From Bufo bufo (Eukaryota > Chordata > Amphibia > Anura > Bufonidae), in the NCBI RefSeq assembly GCF_905171765.1, contig NC_053390.1, forward strand, positions 507,194,301 to 507,258,300: a stretch of DNA of 64,000 nucleotides. The letters run 5' to 3'. The notes under the pieces are model-generated. The model had not been told where the DNA came from and did no database searches. It worked only from the letters and a program-made list of their open reading frames with translations. Every line of letters starts with the position of its first letter. Within the stretch, counting starts at the first letter, position 1. A program made the translations under genes and the position numbers. Positions 63,601 to 64,000 of this stretch are shown in pieces.

Positions 63601-64000
63601 CCGAATCAGATCCTGGCCGCCATTCGCACCAGCCTGACCTCTCCCCTGGGTGAGCAGATTTTGGCGGCTCAATCTGGTGCTCCCTCTGGGAGACCCAATG
63701 GCAGATGTTTTGTGCCTGAGGAGTTGCGCACTCGGTTGTTGCGAACCTACCATAACTCCAAGACCGCGGGGCATCCTGGAAAGAATCAGCTGTCCTGGGC
63801 TGTTTCACGTCTGTTCTGGTGGCCTTCCCTACGTTCCGACATCGCCTCATATGTAGCGGCATGCTCCGTTTGTGCCCAGAGTAAGTCCCCTCGGCACCTT
63901 CCGTTGGGCCTTCTGCAACCCATAGCCACCGGGGAGCGCCCATGGTCACACCTGGGGATGGATTTCATTGTGGACCTCCCTGCATCCCGAGGCCATACGG
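60691..64000 (+). CDS. Gag-Pol polyprotein of the gypsy element (partial, open)
   Basis: One uninterrupted frame of 1,103 codons from ATG 60691, 13 bases after the LTR, to the window edge; no stop, so it continues outside. Order: gag (residues 1-310); CCHC zinc knuckle from C311 (CMYCGLSGHFRLAC); protease with DSGA, D376; reverse transcriptase with YLDD at 686-689; RNase H with first Asp D836 (VLEVDAS) and TDHKNL; then integrase H-H-C-C zinc domain and the first DDE Asp D1091 (MDFIVDL). Gag and Pol are in the same frame with no stop or shift, as in the element at 777. Every catalytic motif seen is intact, so this copy may be young. The rest of integrase, a likely chromodomain and the 3' LTR are not in view. 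Confidence 0.93.
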   Translation, partial: MNSDGTGPSSLPTLVARLDQQDHLLGRFAVALQTLLERTAHFAPVADGSVVAPGLAPTATPVVAPESTPTPVVAPAVFRGMIGSAPLPQRFGGEPTQCRGFLNQVGIYFELLPHAFPTERSKVGFLISLLSDKALAWASPLWENNNPVVAEFSGFVASLRKVFDVPARAASAAKLLMSIRQGSRSVAEYAIEFRTLAAEVGWNNEALVTAFSHGLSDALKDEVAAKDLPVELESLISFLILIDTRLRERPSFKENLRRSSNRLVPTFAVPPVPPSPPTPPGDDLSGGEPMQLGFARLSEGERALRRREGRCMYCGLSGHFRLACPNRPGNARTLRSCRGQILGGVSSSPVSRVDKPLITVVLSWVGGSVTTQALVDSGAGGLFIDSVFAAANSIPLQARGSPLALEAIDGRPLLPPHVTHETLPVGIAIGAVHRESVCLQVISSPHYSVVLGYPWLQKHNLTFDWRSVEILSWSPQCGASCIHGSVKLLCTSSDSLLPPEYEEYRDVFDKVCAVALPPHRPYDCAIELQSGAVPPRGKVYPLSVAENEAMEEYVREALSRGHIRKSSSPAGAGFFFVKKKGGELRPCIDYRGLNRITIKNAYPIPLISELFDRLKGATVFTKLDLRAAYNLVRIKAGDEWKTAFNTRTGHYESLVMPFGLCNAPAVFQEFINDVFRDLLQQCVVVYLDDILVYSESMEAHILDVRRVLQRLRENKLFGKLEKCEFHRSQVTFLGYIISAEGFSMDPEKVSAVLQWPQPSGLRSLQRFLGFANYYRKFIRDFSMLAKPLTDLTRKGSNSQVWPLEAIRAFEALKSAFVSAPILSHPNPGLPFVLEVDASETGVGALLSQRRTPEGPLLPCGFYSRKLSSAECNYQIGDRELLAIVQALKEWRHLLEGSVVPVLILTDHKNLTYLSEAKRLTPRQARWALFLSRFNYVVSYLPGSKNIRADALSRQYSELSREESIPTSVIPPNQILAAIRTSLTSPLGEQILAAQSGAPSGRPNGRCFVPEELRTRLLRTYHNSKTAGHPGKNQLSWAVSRLFWWPSLRSDIASYVAACSVCAQSKSPRHLPLGLLQPIATGERPWSHLGMDFIVDLPASRGHT

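Larger units (their letters stand above)
60160..64000 (+). mobile_element. Ty3/gypsy LTR retrotransposon, 5' part (runs off the window)
   Basis: 5' LTR 60160-60677 followed by a gag-pol frame open to the edge. Same broad group as the gypsy at 777 (shared EPMQLG motif before the zinc knuckle, TGTCA...TGACA LTR ends) but a different family. The 3' LTR lies outside, so target duplication cannot be checked. Confidence 0.9.

Overview
This is vertebrate nuclear DNA, most likely from an anuran amphibian (probably a neobatrachian frog or toad). The clues are a split vertebrate gene with GT-AG introns, several Tc1-like transposons, two DIRS (tyrosine-recombinase) retrotransposons, L1/Tx1-type LINEs, two Ty3/gypsy chromovirus-type elements and a very dense load of fold-back MITEs. 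No bacterial-type gene, CRISPR array, tRNA or rRNA gene was recognised.

The only cellular gene recognised is TBC1D2 (TBC1 domain family member 2A, 'Armus') on the + strand. Five coding exons can be placed: 27152-27574 (start codon 27158, PH domain), 27915-28047, 37694-37826, 51119-51207 and 55141-55313. Their splice phases chain without a break and give 315 codons. The gene continues beyond the window: its TBC RabGAP domain is not here. Introns 3 and 5 and the 5' flank are packed with transposons.

Layout. 1-5625: a composite palindromic repeat split at 777-4551 by a young Ty3/gypsy element (5-bp target duplication, near-identical LTRs) that has lost protease, reverse transcriptase (RT) and half of RNase H yet keeps one open frame. 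5626-7740: a palindrome-rich satellite carrying five copies of a MITE, a chain of hairpins, a truncated Tc1 and a TA microsatellite. 7740-19143: a degenerate DIRS element (gag, RT, RNase H, methyltransferase-like and tyrosine recombinase) split by a nearly full-length antisense L1 (10353-16608, 15-bp target duplication) that itself carries a TTAA-flanked MITE. 20226-22725: a second, diverged DIRS. 22700-23810: an approximately 80-bp minisatellite with an inverted block.

23811-55313: the TBC1D2 5' region and introns. Intron 2 holds L1 fragments, a dead Tc1, a solo LTR and MITEs. Intron 3 holds a nested stack: a dead Tc1 (38767-48644) contains an intact 340-codon Tc1 (39100-40713) and a hAT-like element (40843-47468), which in turn contains four further elements, three of them with their own internal insertions. 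53030-54498: another dead Tc1. 55435-64000: MITEs, an intact DD37E Tc1-like transposon (56887-58436), minisatellites, and the 5' LTR plus gag-pol of a second gypsy element whose frame is open to the window edge.

Three self-consistent groups of non-autonomous elements recur: PIF/Harbinger-like MITEs (TTA/TAA duplications, ends of the type GG..C...TTCACACG), piggyBac-like MITEs (TTAA ends, TTAAAGGG..CTGTCA) and hAT-like elements (8-bp duplications). Almost all protein-coding potential apart from TBC1D2 belongs to transposable elements.
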